From Arcuatula senhousia (Eukaryota > Mollusca > Bivalvia > Mytilida > Mytilidae): DNA of 64,000 nt. Of the stretch, positions 1 through 11,664 are shown one piece after another; the stretch's first letter is position 1; the number at the start of each line of letters is the position of its first letter. The position numbers and the translations under genes were made by a program. A model generated the notes under the pieces. That model made no database searches. It had not been told where the DNA came from and was given only the letters and a program-made list of their open reading frames with translations. The DNA is taken from the NCBI GenBank assembly GCA_963971305.1, contig OZ020306.1, positions 63,647,022 through 63,711,021 of the forward strand. Reading direction: 5' to 3'.

Positions 1-354
1 AAAAAAGACTTTTGTAGAGCTTTTGATGCTGAAGCAGTAGCGTGGCATCAGATTTCATCTATCTCTTATACTTTTTGATTTACAAGCCAAAAACAGTAGT
101 CTGACCCCCCTGGTCTATTTTTAGCAACGGCGGCCATGTTTTTCGACGAATCAAAAATCCCCACATCAGTTCTGTGGGGGATACCCTAAAGTACCACCAG
201 ACCAAATTTGGTTTGAATCTGTGCAGCCGTTTCAGAGGAGAAGAAGTTTGAAGAAAAGTTAACGACGACGGACGACGACGACGGACGACGACGACGACGA
301 CGGACGCCAAGTGATGGCAATAGCTCACATGGCCTTTGGCCAGGTGAGCTAAAA
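1..354 (-). mobile_element. Pearl/Helentron-like element, family A, partial
   Basis: The right edge reads, on the minus strand, TTTTTAGCTCACCTGGCC, followed by a hairpin repeat of AGCT and a long GTCGTCCGTCGTC tract; this is the 5' end of family A seen elsewhere in the window. The core continues leftward past the window edge. It lies directly against the LINE reading frame that follows and appears to have split that LINE. The reading frame on the minus strand across this area is not a real gene. Confidence 0.75.
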
Positions 355-359
355 AGGGA

Positions 360-1367
360 TTGAAAGCGTTTTTTTCTCTCAAGAAGTATATGTCAAATTT
401 TAAGCATATACCTGTAAATTTATCTTGTAAACTCTTTGACACTTTAATTAGACCAATTTTATTATATAACAGTGAGGTCTGGTTTATGGATGAATATTTT
501 ACTGTCTTTAAAGCTATACAAAGGTCCTCAGTGAGTGGCAGAGATGTGGATATCTTGTCTTTAGCTGACAAGTTTCCATTTGAAAAAATACATAATAAAT
601 TTTGTAAAAGTGTGCTAGGTGTACGAAGAACAGCTAGTAACATTGCTTCAAAAGCAGAGCTAGGAAGGTTGCCTCTAGAATCATTTATTAAAACACAAGT
701 GAATACTTTTTATTCCAGAATTAACTCTCAGGGTATTAATCCATTGGTTAGAGAAGCTCTTGTTGTTAACAAAACCCTCAGTAATGAGGGTATATATACT
801 TGGTATAGTTTTGCTACCTCTATTTTGAATCAATTTCAAATAGATAAAGAAGATTTAGAGTTTCCTGATAAACTTTATAAAGTTATAAAAGTCAAAGTTA
901 AAAACAGCAGTAAACGAATTATCAATGATAAATATGAAGAAGTCTTCATGAACAAAATTGTAAAATTTGATAATAGCTCTAAGTTATATCTATATAGCAA
1001 ATTAAAGCTAAATATGAATATGGCAGATTATTTGAAAATCCCAAATTTCAATAGTCGAAAAACTCTTACTAAATTTCGCATTAGTGATCATAACTTGGCT
1101 GTTGAGGTTGGGAGATACAAAAACATCCCTCGTGATCAGAGACTTTGTAAAATATGCAATGTCTTGGATGACGAGGCACACTTCTTTTTTGACTGCCAAA
1201 TAAATAACAGTATACGTAATAGTTTTTTAAACAAAATATCTAATAAATATATAAACTTTAACCAGCTTGACTCTTTTAATAAACTTGTACTTATTCTAAA
1301 CTATGATATGGATGTTTTGTCCATTATTATTGACTTTATAAAGCAATCCTTAGAATTGCGAAAATGA
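360..1367 (+). pseudogene. LINE (non-LTR retrotransposon) reverse transcriptase, C-terminal part
   Basis: An open frame of about 335 codons without an ATG at its left end (it begins in frame from the junction with the family A element). The opening part has the LFDTLIRPILLYNSEVW motif typical of the region after the catalytic core of LINE reverse transcriptases. It is followed by the EKIHNKFCKSVLGVRR type segment and, near the C-terminus, CKICNVLDDEAHFFFDC, the Cys/His cluster common in this class. The polymerase YADD core and the endonuclease are absent: they would lie left of the inserted element, beyond the window. It is a transposon remnant, not a host gene. The clade within LINEs cannot be settled from this fragment. 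Confidence 0.8.
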
Positions 1368-1560
1368 GGTCTATACTGGTCAAGTGCATGCATATTATAT
1401 TAATTCATTTTCTTTTATGTCTTCTTTATATTTGTATGTACTTCTATGTGAATATGTTCATGTTATGTATTATTATATGTATTGCCTGGCCTACTATGGT
1501 CTTTATGCAAATAAACTTATTATTATATAAACATTTTCAAAACAACAACGGCAGACGACA
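1368..1560 (+). mobile_element. 3' UTR of the LINE
   Basis: AT-rich sequence after the LINE stop codon, with an AATAAA at about 1510 and short ATTATTATATAA tail-like repeats. It is consistent with the 3' end of the element; the exact end is not marked by a clear poly(A) or target duplication. Confidence 0.45.
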
Positions 1561-1573
1561 CAGATGCATCTAA

Positions 1574-2328
1574 AAGGGTGAATTTTTTGTGTGAATTATA
1601 CCCCCTTCCCACTCGTCCGTGGGTTTCATTTCTCCGTGGTATTTACGTTCTTTAACTGTGACGTCACCGTTTCTACGTAGCGACGTACCTGCTACCATGA
1701 TATTACGAGATACCACTTAGCATTTTATCCAAATGCCATTTAAAAATACAATATATACTCATGGAAAAAAGAAACTGTGCATGTCTATTGGAAATCAATT
1801 GTACCCATATTTCTTTTAATCAGAAAATCGTAAAAAATACAGTTTTCGAATTGAAATTTTCACTGAATGCCGAGTGGATCATGCAGATTATTTTGGGGTA
1901 AAAATCCGAAATTTTTTTGATTCCAGTTTCTGAGATTCAAAAAACCACTTTTTTAACCAAAAAATGAAAAATTACGTTTTTCACTCAAAATTTAAACTGT
2001 TAACTTTCAACCAAAAAAAGGAGAAACTTTTTTGGTGAAAATCAGCTGAGAAAACTTAATTTCAAAACTGTGCATTGTTTCCAAAGTGTGATTTTGTGAA
2101 TTTCAAATTGACACTACCGGATTTCAAACTGCAAACAAAACATGTTTTAAGGGTCTACAAATGAAAGTTTTTGTCCAAATCTTGAGAAAAATGATTTTGC
2201 AATACTTCTGTGATAAAATGTATAAAATAGTAAATAAAATTTTGAATTTGTGATTTTTCAAAGTGATGCACAGTTTCTTTTTTCCATTAGTATATATTTC
2301 ATACTGATATTGAAGTATATGATAAAAA
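1574..2328. other. Intergenic, no gene seen
   Basis: AT-rich sequence with many short A and T runs. No coding signal and no recognised repeat, apart from self-similar GAAATTTT/AAAAATTTC stretches. Confidence 0.5.
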
Positions 2329-2467
2329 GATCATAACATGTCATTTTTCATATCAGAACAAAATCAGCCCGTGGTCATTATCATCCCTCGAGCCTACGGC
2401 TCTCGGGGCTGATATCATGACCTTGGGCTGATAATAGGTCTGATATGAAAAATGGCATGTTATAATC
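2329..2467. mobile_element. Foldback MITE-like inverted repeat
   Basis: Left arm (TAACATGTCATTTTTCATAT followed by CAGAACAAAATCAGCCC) and right arm are imperfect reverse complements over about 60 bp each, with the centre at about 2395. A hairpin of this kind is typical of a foldback or MITE element. No clear target duplication was found. Confidence 0.6.
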
Positions 2468-2680
2468 TATAAATATCAATCAGTCAATCAGAACTTAAGT
2501 TATTGTGGAAAACAAATACAAGTTTCATTTTTTAGCCCCTTTCGGCCCCTAATTTCTACACGTAAAAAGAAGTGACATTCAAAATCAACCCCACCCTTCC
2601 TCTTATTGTAAGTAAAATTACTGTAAAGTTTCATAGCATTTGGTCAATCAGAACAAAAGTTATTGCGGGAACAAAGAAAA

Positions 2681-3507
2681 CAAGAGGCTCCCAGGAGCCT
2701 GAATTGCTCACCTGGTCTGAGTCATCCCTAAACATGTAAACACTTTCCTAGAGCTAAATGAGCTGAACATTTAAGCAAGCAACAGCTTCTCTCTATCTGC
2801 TATAGTTTTCATTCACTTAAGCAAAAAACATGAAAAAACATTATTTTAGGGGCCATAGCCCCTATAAGGAGTCATCTGACAACTTTGACCCTATGAAGAC
2901 TTTGGTAGAGCTTAATGAGCTGAACATTTAAGCAAGCAACAGCTTCTCTCTATCTGCTATTGTTTTCATTCCAATGAGAAAATGTTATTTTAGGGGCTGT
3001 AACCCCTGTAAGGGTTCATCAGACAACTTCGACCCTATGGAGACTTTTGTAGAGCTAAATGAACTGAACATTTAAGCAAGCAACAACTTTTCTCTACCTG
3101 TGATAGTTTTCATTCTATATGCCAAAAACATGAAAAAATGCTATTTTTCACCTTTAAGGGGCCGTAACTCCTATAAGGGCTCATCTGACAACTTCAAATC
3201 AATGGAGACTTTTGTAGAGCTTTTGATGCTGAAGCAGTAGCGTGGCTTCAGATTTCATCCATCTCTTATTCTTTTTGATTTACACGCCAAAAACAGTAGT
3301 CTGACCCCCCTGGTCTATTTTTAGTAACGGCGGCCATGTTGTTTGGACGGTGGTCACCAATCGTGCAATCTTGGTAGAGGACATTTCATAGATGAAGTGT
3401 GCAAAGTTTCAAAGCAATCCCTTCAGTTGTTTCGGAGGAGCAGATTTTCAAAGAAAAGTTAACGACGACGATGGACGACGACAGACGCCAAGTGATGGCA
3501 ATAGCTT
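2681..3507 (-). mobile_element. Pearl/Helentron-like element, family A
   Basis: The left edge is the family A 3' end on the minus strand (CAAGAGGCTCCCAGGAGCCT then GCTCACCTGG). There are several core units of about 155 bp containing ATAGCCCCTATAAGG-like text, then GTCGTCC tracts near 3460-3490. The expected terminal AGCTCACCTG is missing at the right edge, so the 5' end is truncated at about 3507. The flanks on both sides (TTTCGGCCCCTAATTTCT at about 2540 and a near copy at about 3520) match each other, so it sits inside another repeat. Confidence 0.75.
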
Positions 3508-3508
3508 T

Positions 3509-3780
3509 TTTTGGCCCCTTTTGGGCCCCTAATTTCTAAACAGAATTATAAAATGACCCCAAAGGAGAGGTGCACATCTTCAATATAGCTGTAATCACTG
3601 TATAAAATTTCAGAAAGATCTAGTGTTTGGTTTTTGAGATTCAGATTACACAAGACAGGCACCCCTATTGCCTTACGGACGGACAGATGGACAGACGGAT
3701 GGACGGAGGGACCCAGCTCCTAGACCTGCTTTCGCCTTGCAGCTAAAAAATAGCAAATAAGTGACAGCAACACTCCATAG
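3509..3780. repeat. Tandem/host repeat flanking the family A element, with GGAC microsatellite
   Basis: It begins with a copy of the sequence also found at 2530-2640 (GGCCCCTAATTTCTA) and ends in a GACGGACAGATGGACAGACGG tract followed by CCTTGCAGCTAAAAA. This looks like the remainder of a second repeat family into which the previous element inserted. Confidence 0.5.
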
Positions 3781-4109
3781 GTATGCAAAATCTTTATTGG
3801 TTTACCATGGTCAATATGTCGTCATTTGAATATTTTCTGGAGGATAAAGCGCTCCGGACTTTAAGCTGCGTGCCGATTTTCAGGGAATTTTCAGATATCC
3901 ACCTTTAATGGACTGAAAACATAACGGGAAAAAACAGAATTTCGATAAAAAAAACTACACTGAGTACACATGGCACAGCATGATACAACCAGTGACACAA
4001 CAGAATTTGTTGCGGAGTACAATGATGTTCAACAGTGCTCAGTTTCTTAAAACATCAGTCTGATTAAAATACAGACCTTCAATGTCGCTCCCCCCTTTTT
4101 TTGCTTGTC
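3781..4109. other. Intergenic, no gene seen
   Basis: No reading frame of note and no recognised repeat. Confidence 0.4.
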
Positions 4110-4471
4110 CGCTCGTTGAAGGGGCTGTTATCCCTATAAGGGGTCATCTGACAACTTAGACCAAATGAAGCTTTTGATGCTGAAACAGTATGGTGGCATC
4201 AGATTTCATCTATCTCTTATTAATACTTTTTGATTTACAAGCCAAAAACAGTAGTCTGACCCCCTGGTCTATTTTTAGCAACAGCGGCCATGTTTTTTGA
4301 CAAATCAAAAATCCCCACATCAGTTCTGTGGAGGATACCCTAAGATACTATCAGACCAAATTTGGTTTGAATCTGTGCAGTTGTTTCAGAGGAGAAGAAG
4401 TTCAAAGAAAAGTTTGTAACATCGACGACGGACGACGACAGACGCCAAGTGATGGCAATAGCTCACCTGGA
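4110..4471 (-). mobile_element. Pearl/Helentron-like element, family A, fragment
   Basis: Matches the 5' portion of family A on the minus strand: one core unit (CCCTATAAGGGGTCATCTGAC), a short GTCGTC tract, and GATGGCAATAGCTCACCTGG at the right edge. Confidence 0.7.
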
Positions 4472-4474
4472 CCT

Positions 4475-4965
4475 TCGTATTTTGTCGCTATGATCATGTG
4501 TTCTTCCCTTTTATGGAGTAAATCTAGATGTTGTAAATTTAAAATTCAAACCGGTTAAACGGTAAAGGTTTTCTTGTAATTTTAGTATGAAAGACCAAAT
4601 ATGATTATAAAAATATTTTGTTGCAATCATCAGTTCTTCTCTTTAATGGCATGAATGGAGTAAATCTATGTTATAAATGCAAAATTCACATCGGCAGAAG
4701 GTTTTCATCTCTTTTAAGTATGAAATACCAAATATTATAAAAAATATTTTGTCGCTTTCATCTGTCATGTTTGTTCTTCTCTTTCATGAAGTAAATCTAT
4801 AATGTGTTATAAATGTACAGTTCACACCAAAGGTTTTCATTTGTTTTAAGAATGAAATACCAAGTAAGATTAAAAAAATATTTTGTCGCTATGATCCGAT
4901 CTGTTCTTCCCTTTCGTGAAGTAAATCTACATGTATGTTATAAATGGACAATTCACACCGTGAAA
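4475..4965. repeat. Tandem repeat, about 135-bp unit, 3-4 copies
   Basis: The phrases TATTTTGTCGCTATGATC, GTTCTTC(C/T)CTTT, GTAAATCTA and AAAGGTTTTC recur in the same order at about 4477, 4613, 4745 and 4885. The copies are diverged. No coding signal. Confidence 0.7.
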
Positions 4966-5018
4966 AAGACAAATAAGGACAAATAAAATTAAAATATTTC
5001 TTGATATTTTGGTGCAAA

Positions 5019-5610
5019 AAGGACTAAAGCCACGAACCCTCATATTTGGCCCTAAATCGGGCAAATTTTCAAATTCATTTGTTAGATAAGATTTTTGTGG
5101 CCAAGTAGTCTAGAATGATTACTTGTTAAAAAACAAAATCAATTTTAAAGTTTTCTGTACTTGTGACGTTGTAATGACGTCCTAAAGTGACGCTAAAATT
5201 GAAAATATGCTAATTTCAGCTAAATTTCACAATTTTTCGCCTGGTTTTTTGGTGAAAATGACATGGGCGCCACCCCTCGCCCAGAATTATTTTTGCTTAA
5301 ATTTTATAAATACATTATTTTCTTCATATTTCAACAAAAATTTCGATGGGCGAGGGGTGGCGCCACATAGAAAATCACAAAATTGTGACTTAAAAACAAG
5401 TCATTTAGGCCAAAAAGTGAAACATCACTGATTTAGGCTATTTTTGAAGAGTAAAGGTACTTGAAAATTCAATTATACACCATAATCAAATCTTTTCTCT
5501 TTTAACACAGACATCCAGCTATACATACACAAATTTTGGTGTAAAACAAACCAATTTTGATATTTGAGTATTAAAAGGGCCAAAAATTGGGGTTCGTGGC
5601 TCTAGTCCTT
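5019..5610. mobile_element. Foldback MITE with 20-bp ends
   Basis: The ends AAGGACTAAAGCCACGAACC (5019-5038) and the near-perfect reverse complement at 5591-5610 (1 mismatch) bracket a 592-bp segment. A second inverted pair lies inside (GGGCGCCACCCCTCGCCC at about 5267 and its reverse complement at about 5346), so most of the element can fold on itself. The small reading frames inside are not coding. Confidence 0.7.
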
Positions 5611-5612
5611 TA

Positions 5613-6397
5613 ATCCATTCAGAAATGACTTCAAGATATTTTTATGATTTTTTAAAATTTAACATAGAAATCAATGGAAAAATGTCTAATGACCAAATAC
5701 ATTTGGCAAATAGTTCTAGAACTGTAATGGACATAGAACAATTTATTAAATGTTCTACATTAAGTTTAGAACACGTTATGACAATTCTAACATCATTTTT
5801 GTTGGTTGTATTCAGATCTCATGCTCAGTACAAAAATAAATACGACAAAAGAATCCCTGACTTATCGGCCCATTACGGAATCAGCCCATACCTGATTTTG
5901 GCACATTACGAAATCAGCCTACACATTATTGGCCCACTGCCATTATTGGTCCATTATAATAATATTCATGTAGTCAGGGATTTATTTGAATAAAACTGTT
6001 TTTGTTTTCACTGGCGGTTGGCGGCTACTCGAAACGGCAGTTACGAGTATCTCAAGATGGCAGGGGATATTGCTGGAAAGTCGGATTTTACTTTATATCT
6101 TTTATAAAAGATTTTCTTTTGAATGAAAATAGATAGAATACCGAGGCTTATAACATACAGTTGCCATTAAACATACGCTTTGGAAGTGTGAAACTCGTGA
6201 ATCGTCAATCCAAAAAACACGAAGCTGTCGGTAACTGCAATGATTAGATACTCATAACTGTAAAATATGTTTTTGAGAAGATACTCTGACCTTTGCCGAT
6301 TTGGCATTTAAAAGTTGTTGTGTATTTTGTATGCTGTGTGGTTTGTTTTGGGGATGTCTTGGCCTTTTCGGTCATTCAACATCAAGTATCCCCATTG
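5613..6397. other. Intergenic, short ATCGGCCCATTA-like repeats
   Basis: The frame at 5625-5993 is AT-rich without recognisable protein features. Around 5865-5960 there are four loose repeats of a phrase like TATTGGCCCA / CAGCCCATA. Nothing else seen. Confidence 0.4.
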
Positions 6398-6490
6398 GTA
6401 GACCATCGAAAACAATATTTCACTTGGAGATACGCAACTGGAAGCAATGAAAGCGTATCTCAAAGTGGAATATTGTTTTCGAAGGTCTAC
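6398..6490. repeat. Near-perfect hairpin, 38-bp arms
   Basis: The left arm starts GTAGACCATCGAAAACAATA and the right arm (6453-6490) is its reverse complement with about 3 mismatches in 38. The loop is about 17 bp. It is probably a small MITE. The paired frames on both strands here are shadows of the hairpin. Confidence 0.75.
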
Positions 6491-7639
6491 CTGAAGACGC
6501 ACCATAAAGCAAAATTGTATTTTGATGTGTCATATTAGTGTTTAAAACCGTTGACCGTAGCACATTTTTAATGAAGCTTCATGTTAAAAATGTGCGAACT
6601 ATAAATTGGTTAAGTGTGATACTAATGAAAAGAACTGGACATACAATGAAGCATGCACCCCCCCCAAAAAAATTAAAATAAATAAACAAGTTAGAAAATA
6701 TGCCAAATTAAAAGATGATAAAACGCTCGTTCATTAAAAACGTACCGCCAAAACTTGGGGCAGTTGTAAATCATGTAACATTCATGGATTAGCTAGATAC
6801 CCAAAATCAACCCCAAGATGAAGCTTTTTCAACGTTGCTGAATGGTCTATATGAAAAAGTGATCATCATATCAATAGACTAGTAGATTTTTTGAATATCT
6901 TAAAAATTACATTTAAAACAAGCATATTTTCAGGTCGGCATATTTTTGTTAAAATCAATGTTTCATGAATACCGGAGGCGGGGACGGTGGTTTATTCACG
7001 TTTCTCCAACATTTGATAATTAGCAATAACAACATCCAATTAAGGGTGGGGATCAAGGGGCCCTCATAAGCCGTAGAGTTCGCGAAATGCGTCGGACCTG
7101 TCGGACCTGACTGGTAAAATTTAAGCAGGTCCACCATTTTTAACATACTCACTGGACCCATGTCTACAAGTTGTAGTAGACAGGACCAGTAAAAAAAAAA
7201 TAGGTCCAATCAAAGATTCTATTTTGGCGGACCTATGTCCAGCACAGAAATTTTAAGTTTCTGACAGTTACTGTCCTGGGTTAAAACAGTCATTGAGATC
7301 TCAGCCATAGGCTAACGGACAGTAGAAAACTGACCAAAGGCATGAAAGAATTTCAGTTCGGTTAACAGACAGACAGAAATTTTATTTTGATTCGATTATA
7401 ATTACGAACATATTAAGCTCTGTAGCTTTTTTGCCAACAAATTTCTAAACAGTTGAACTGGTGATTCAAAAGTCCGTAGCAATTTTCGAAATGTCTGTGC
7501 GTTTAGGGAACATTCTCTAATGCATGTGTGATGATTGTCTTGCAATATTAAATGATTAACAAAAAATATGCCTCAAAAATACACTTACCACTATTCCTTG
7601 CAGTAAATACAACCGAAAATAAAGTGGGCATGAAGTACC
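6491..7639. other. Intergenic, no gene seen
   Basis: At about 7080-7210 there are repeats of GGACCTGTCGGACCTGACTGG-type text and short inverted GGACC/GGTCC motifs. No convincing coding region. Confidence 0.4.
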
Positions 7640-8203
7640 GGTCCTACTAATAAACGTCCGGTTGCGTCCGGGTGCGTCCGGGAAGGTAAAATGCGTCCGG
7701 CAGTACATAAAATGCGTCCGGCAGTATATAAAAAGCGTCCGGCAGGAAAATATAAGGTGTCTGGTAGTATGTGAAACACATTCAGCTGAAAACACGAGCG
7801 CATAAAAGTTTTGTATCCAAGTTAAAAAAGAAACGTTTGTTAGTTTTTCTTCCGTTTGAGATATTGATGAATACTATAGAAAAGAATGAAGTTTGGAGAA
7901 GTGTATATGTTACAGCCTTCAAATGAAATTAAAATAGTTATTTGAAAGTTTTGAAACACTTGTATCTGTATAATGGTGTTTTTATTAATAATGACTATTC
8001 ATGAAAAATAAGCCATCTAAACTAAAAATCAATACCCCCTATATTCATACTAAGTTTTTGTCAAGGCAACTACGCTCTTGCTCCAAGGGCAAGGAAGCTT
8101 CAAGTAAATAAAGGTAATAACAAAACTACCGAACTTGAATGATCAATCTCATAGTCCAGAGAAAATGACAAAAACGAATCAGTCATACCGGAGAACTGGT
8201 GGG

Positions 8204-8565
8204 TCGCAATGGTCCTGACTTGGTACAGGCATTTCAAACGAAATGGTGGGTTAAACCAGGTTTTATGGCGCCAAACCTCCCTCTTCCATTGCGATATTCA
8301 AGTCCATAATATATACAGTTACGTAAAATAGTGTGACACTGTAATATTTTCTGTTGAACATAATAGGACATGTAGGATATGAAAATTATCATGAACAAAA
8401 TACAGAAGCTTTTGTCTGGAACTTTGTTGTAATTTTTGTTTGAGAGAAACACAAAACCAAAAGAATTAAAGATCGCAATGGTCCTGACTTGGTACAGGCA
8501 CTTCCAAAGAAGTGGTGGGTTAAATCAAGTTTTATGGCGCCAAACCTCCCTCTTCCATTGCGATC
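8204..8565. repeat. Direct repeat of a 95-bp GATCGCAATGG...CCATTGCGATC unit
   Basis: Two copies, at 8203-8295 and 8471-8565. Each holds GGTCCTGACTTGGTACAGGC and TTTTATGGCGCCAAACCTCC, and each is bracketed by short inverted ends (TCGCAATGG / CCATTGCGA). Weaker relatives of the central text occur at about 26700 and 48995-49060. Confidence 0.7.
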
Positions 8566-8660
8566 TTAGGATCCGGTAATGACCATAGAACACAACATAG
8601 TTGTGAGACACAATAGGGATATTGAGGTGATCATCTCAGTACAGCAGACCAGTGCAAACA

Positions 8661-8998
8661 CTAATTAAAACAATTAACTATCATATCTTTTAACTCAATT
8701 TTGAACTTTTCTACTAGTGGCTGATAACGAAGAAAGAATTTTTTTAGTGATCTTATGAGACGTATTTTCTTATAGCCCTGCTTCAAAAGTCGGTCACAAA
8801 GAAACTGGTGTCTGATAAAAAAATCTGTGAAATGTGTGCAAGCTCTGGCATATCGAACAAGTTGAGAAATATAAACACCGTACGCAAATGACATTGCCTG
8901 GTCATCAAAGTCGGAAGCGGAAAAGAAAGCTCATTTTCAAAAGGAGCATTACATCGAATCTGCTGATGGACTGTTGAAAATACCAAAAACACCCACAA
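8661..8998 (-). pseudogene. Decayed retroelement reverse transcriptase C-terminus
   Basis: The minus-strand translation contains YGVYISQLVRYARAC, then LLKQGYKKIRL and a FKKFF..RYQ-like segment, which I recognise as the conserved C-terminal tail of a class of retroelement reverse transcriptase proteins common in molluscs and cnidarians. Upstream on the minus strand the same frame has several stops within about 40 codons, and the sequence slides into another frame, so it is broken. Only the last 80-110 codons remain. Confidence 0.55.
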
Positions 8999-9254
8999 CA
9001 GCCAGAAAACCGAACCAGAAAAAAAGAATTAAGACCAGCAAAACTACTTCATTGAAATTTTCGTAAACAGCAACAGCTTTGCAAAATTCTCAATTGACTT
9101 TAAATTAAGTGTTTTACTGTTTACGTGATGAATTGTTAACTTTCCATTCATGAAATAATGTAAAATTTTAGCATTTCAAAATAGTTTAACCTTTAACAAA
9201 AAAGATGTTATGCTGTTAAAATATTCTTATCAAGTTTTTACTGCATAGTTTAGC

Positions 9255-9526
9255 CCATCCTCGGAAACCCATGGGTTCTTCTATCGCTTACTCATTCATC
9301 ACCCCTGGGACATTTGGCATGAAATTGTTCGTTTCGAGTTCAGGATCTGATCTTGAACTTGATATTATATCTATATAGAAACAAGTTAAAATCGCTTTAG
9401 AAAAATGTAAAGCGACCAATCAGGAAGCTCAATACAAAACTATCAAAAACGAAGTTTTCAATGCGTAATGTCCCAGGGGTGATGAATGAGTTAGCGAGAG
9501 AAGAACCTCTGGGTATCCGAGGATGA
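9255..9526. mobile_element. Foldback MITE
   Basis: The left arm (CATCCTCGGAAACCCATGGG ... CACCCCTGGGACATT) and right arm (AATGTCCCAGGGGTG ... CCGAGGATG) are reverse complements over about 60 bp with a few mismatches, separated by about 150 bp. Confidence 0.7.
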
Positions 9527-9639
9527 GTTTAGCCTTCTTTTAGATATGTTTTTGCATATATTTTTTTAAAGACTTGTTCTTATCTTTTACTATGTTTTAA
9601 ACATTATTCTTAAGTTTTTTTTTTATCATGAAATAGTAT

Positions 9640-9835
9640 GAGGGTCGGTAGGACCATTTGCGGGACAGCGGGAAAGCCCATTTAATTCAATGGGAATTCG
9701 GGAAAACCCTTAACGGGAACGGGATTTAGCCATTTTCATTTTTCGGGATGCGGGAATCACACATTTATTTTCGCGGGAATCCGTGATTTCTTGTTTTATT
9801 TGCCGGGACTTCGGGATCATACCCCCTCCTACCCC
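9640..9835. repeat. CGGGA-rich patch
   Basis: About ten copies of CGGGA in 180 bp (GCGGGACAGCGGGAAAGC, ACGGGAACGGGA, TTCGGGATGCGGGAA, TCGCGGGAATCC). The spacing is irregular. No function assigned. Confidence 0.5.
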
Positions 9836-10087
9836 CCTAGTATGTTTGTATATCTGTAATTTGCATCGTAGTTAATGTATATATTGATTACAAATAAATA
9901 TATATTCATTAAACTGTTTTTTAGATCCAAAAGGATATGTTATCCGACGTTTTTTTTTTCCTGTTGGACGCTTTTTGTGGTCAGCCGGACGCATTTTATG
10001 TACCGCCGGACGCATTTTATGTACTGCCGGACGCATTTTACCTTCCCGGACGCACCCGGACGCAGCCGGACGTTTATTAGTAGGACC

Positions 10088-11664
10088 CAAGGGAACTAAT
10101 CCAAACAATTCATGACAGGCGTGACACGGTTATTTCCCCTTTCTTGCCACTAACTCTGGGTATATTGTAATTTCCCAGGCATTAGAATTAGTGGCAATTT
10201 TATGCTTGCCATTAACTCTGTCAGCAAATATATATAATTTTTTTCTCTCTTATTTGAGATATATATGGTTCTCAAATTTATGAAATTATAAAGAAACATC
10301 TTTTTTAATTGCATAACATACATTTCTGTCCCTTATTAATTACAATTAACAAGATTAAGGCCGATTTAGTTCACTTGCCTCTAACTCTGTTTTATACACA
10401 TTAAAAACCCACTTGCCGCAAACTCTGGATTCTTATTTATATATATATATATATATATAACTTTTTATGATATGTGCTGTATAAGTCATCCCTGTGGCAT
10501 ACAAGTAGATACAATACAATAAAGTACATTATGTACAGTTTCAAAGTTTGTTCATAACTATGATTCAAACTTATAGGGTAGCTGTTTTGAATTGTAAGCT
10601 CCTTATGGTGGAGGCTCATAAGTAAACACCTATGGTTTCCCATCAAAAATTACTTGGGAAACGAGTCATCAGATTACTCACATAGGGTCAAATTAAGTGC
10701 AGACTGATAAAAATCAAAACAAACGATTCATTTAAACTTAACTTAACTGACTAAGTGTCGGTTGTTTAGTTTTTTAAACAGCCACCAACTTTTTTTGAGA
10801 CCAGATTTATGGAACCTTCAATAAATAAGATTTCTACTATTTCTATCCCTCCTACGGTTTAAATATCACACACTGCCTGCTCATGGACAAATAAACCAGC
10901 TGAATGCTTTCACCTTTATCTATATTAACCACAGGAGTTTTTTTTTTACCTATAATAAAACTTTTCTTGATCATGAAACTACAAATTGCATTAAGTGTAT
11001 ACCCTTGATTTCTCAGGTAAAACCAAGCTAACCCTTAGCATAGGTTGTAGGATTTGTATACAAGTTGTAAAACAGTGAAATGGTAGGTGATATTTCTTTG
11101 ATAAGAGAGCTTCATTTGTAGATATTTATTGTTCTTTTACTTTTGATCTTTGCCAATTATTAGATGGCCAAGAGCAACCACTGGCCACATTGTACATTTG
11201 TAGATGCTGTATGTTGCTACAGTTGTTTTCCTATGTGGAATTTAAATTGCTGTTGTTTTGTGGAGGTTTTTTCAATAACACTTTCAATAACATATATTTA
11301 TTTATCCTGGATTGGGAAACAAGCTTAATGCTTATGTAAATCCCTCTCCAGCTAGCAGTTTGCGAGTGTGACCTTTGCAGCGGCCCCCATTGAGCCTACT
11401 CTTATCAAACTCTACAAAGGGGTCTTTAATGTGCATGGGGTATTGCTCTCCACATACAGGGGACAACCTTTTTTCGTCCCTTCCGAAGGACTAGCATCGT
11501 TCCTTGAGACCATCCTCGCAAATGGTGTCAAGAGAGAGTCTGAAAATTGGTTCATGAAATTTTCACCCCGGAGGAGGACCGAACCACGAACCCACTTATG
11601 CCACATGTTTTGAAATACCCAATTTGTGTCCTAGGCTTTGAGGTTTTTTATTCACTAATTTTTT
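10088..11664. other. Intergenic; (AT)n microsatellite at 10437-10459
   Basis: It contains four dispersed versions of CTTGCCACTAACTCTG between 10144 and 10430 and an (AT)n run at 10437-10459. Overlapping frames on opposite strands at 11368-11613 have no recognisable product. No gene called. Confidence 0.45.

Larger units (their letters stand above)
7640..10087. mobile_element. 2.45-kb element with minisatellite-bearing inverted ends
   Basis: The left end (7640-7750) begins GGTCCTACTAATAAACGTCC and carries GCGTCCGGCAGTACATAAAAT-type units. The right end (9958-10087) is its reverse complement and has one extra unit. The interior has only short frames, a reverse transcriptase remnant on the minus strand (8661-8998), a duplicated 95-bp segment and a foldback element. 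It is probably a non-autonomous DNA transposon; no target duplication could be assigned. The paired ends could also be two oppositely oriented copies of a dispersed minisatellite. Confidence 0.55.

Noticed and set aside
80..643. 187-codon minus-strand frame
   Set aside because: It runs from a family A element into the antisense of the LINE; it has no homology of its own that I recognise.
5625..5993. 122-codon frame
   Set aside because: AT-rich composition and loose internal DNA repeats; no protein features.
11368..11613. Overlapping frames on both strands of about 80 codons
   Set aside because: No domain recognised and no second copy or splice context to support either.
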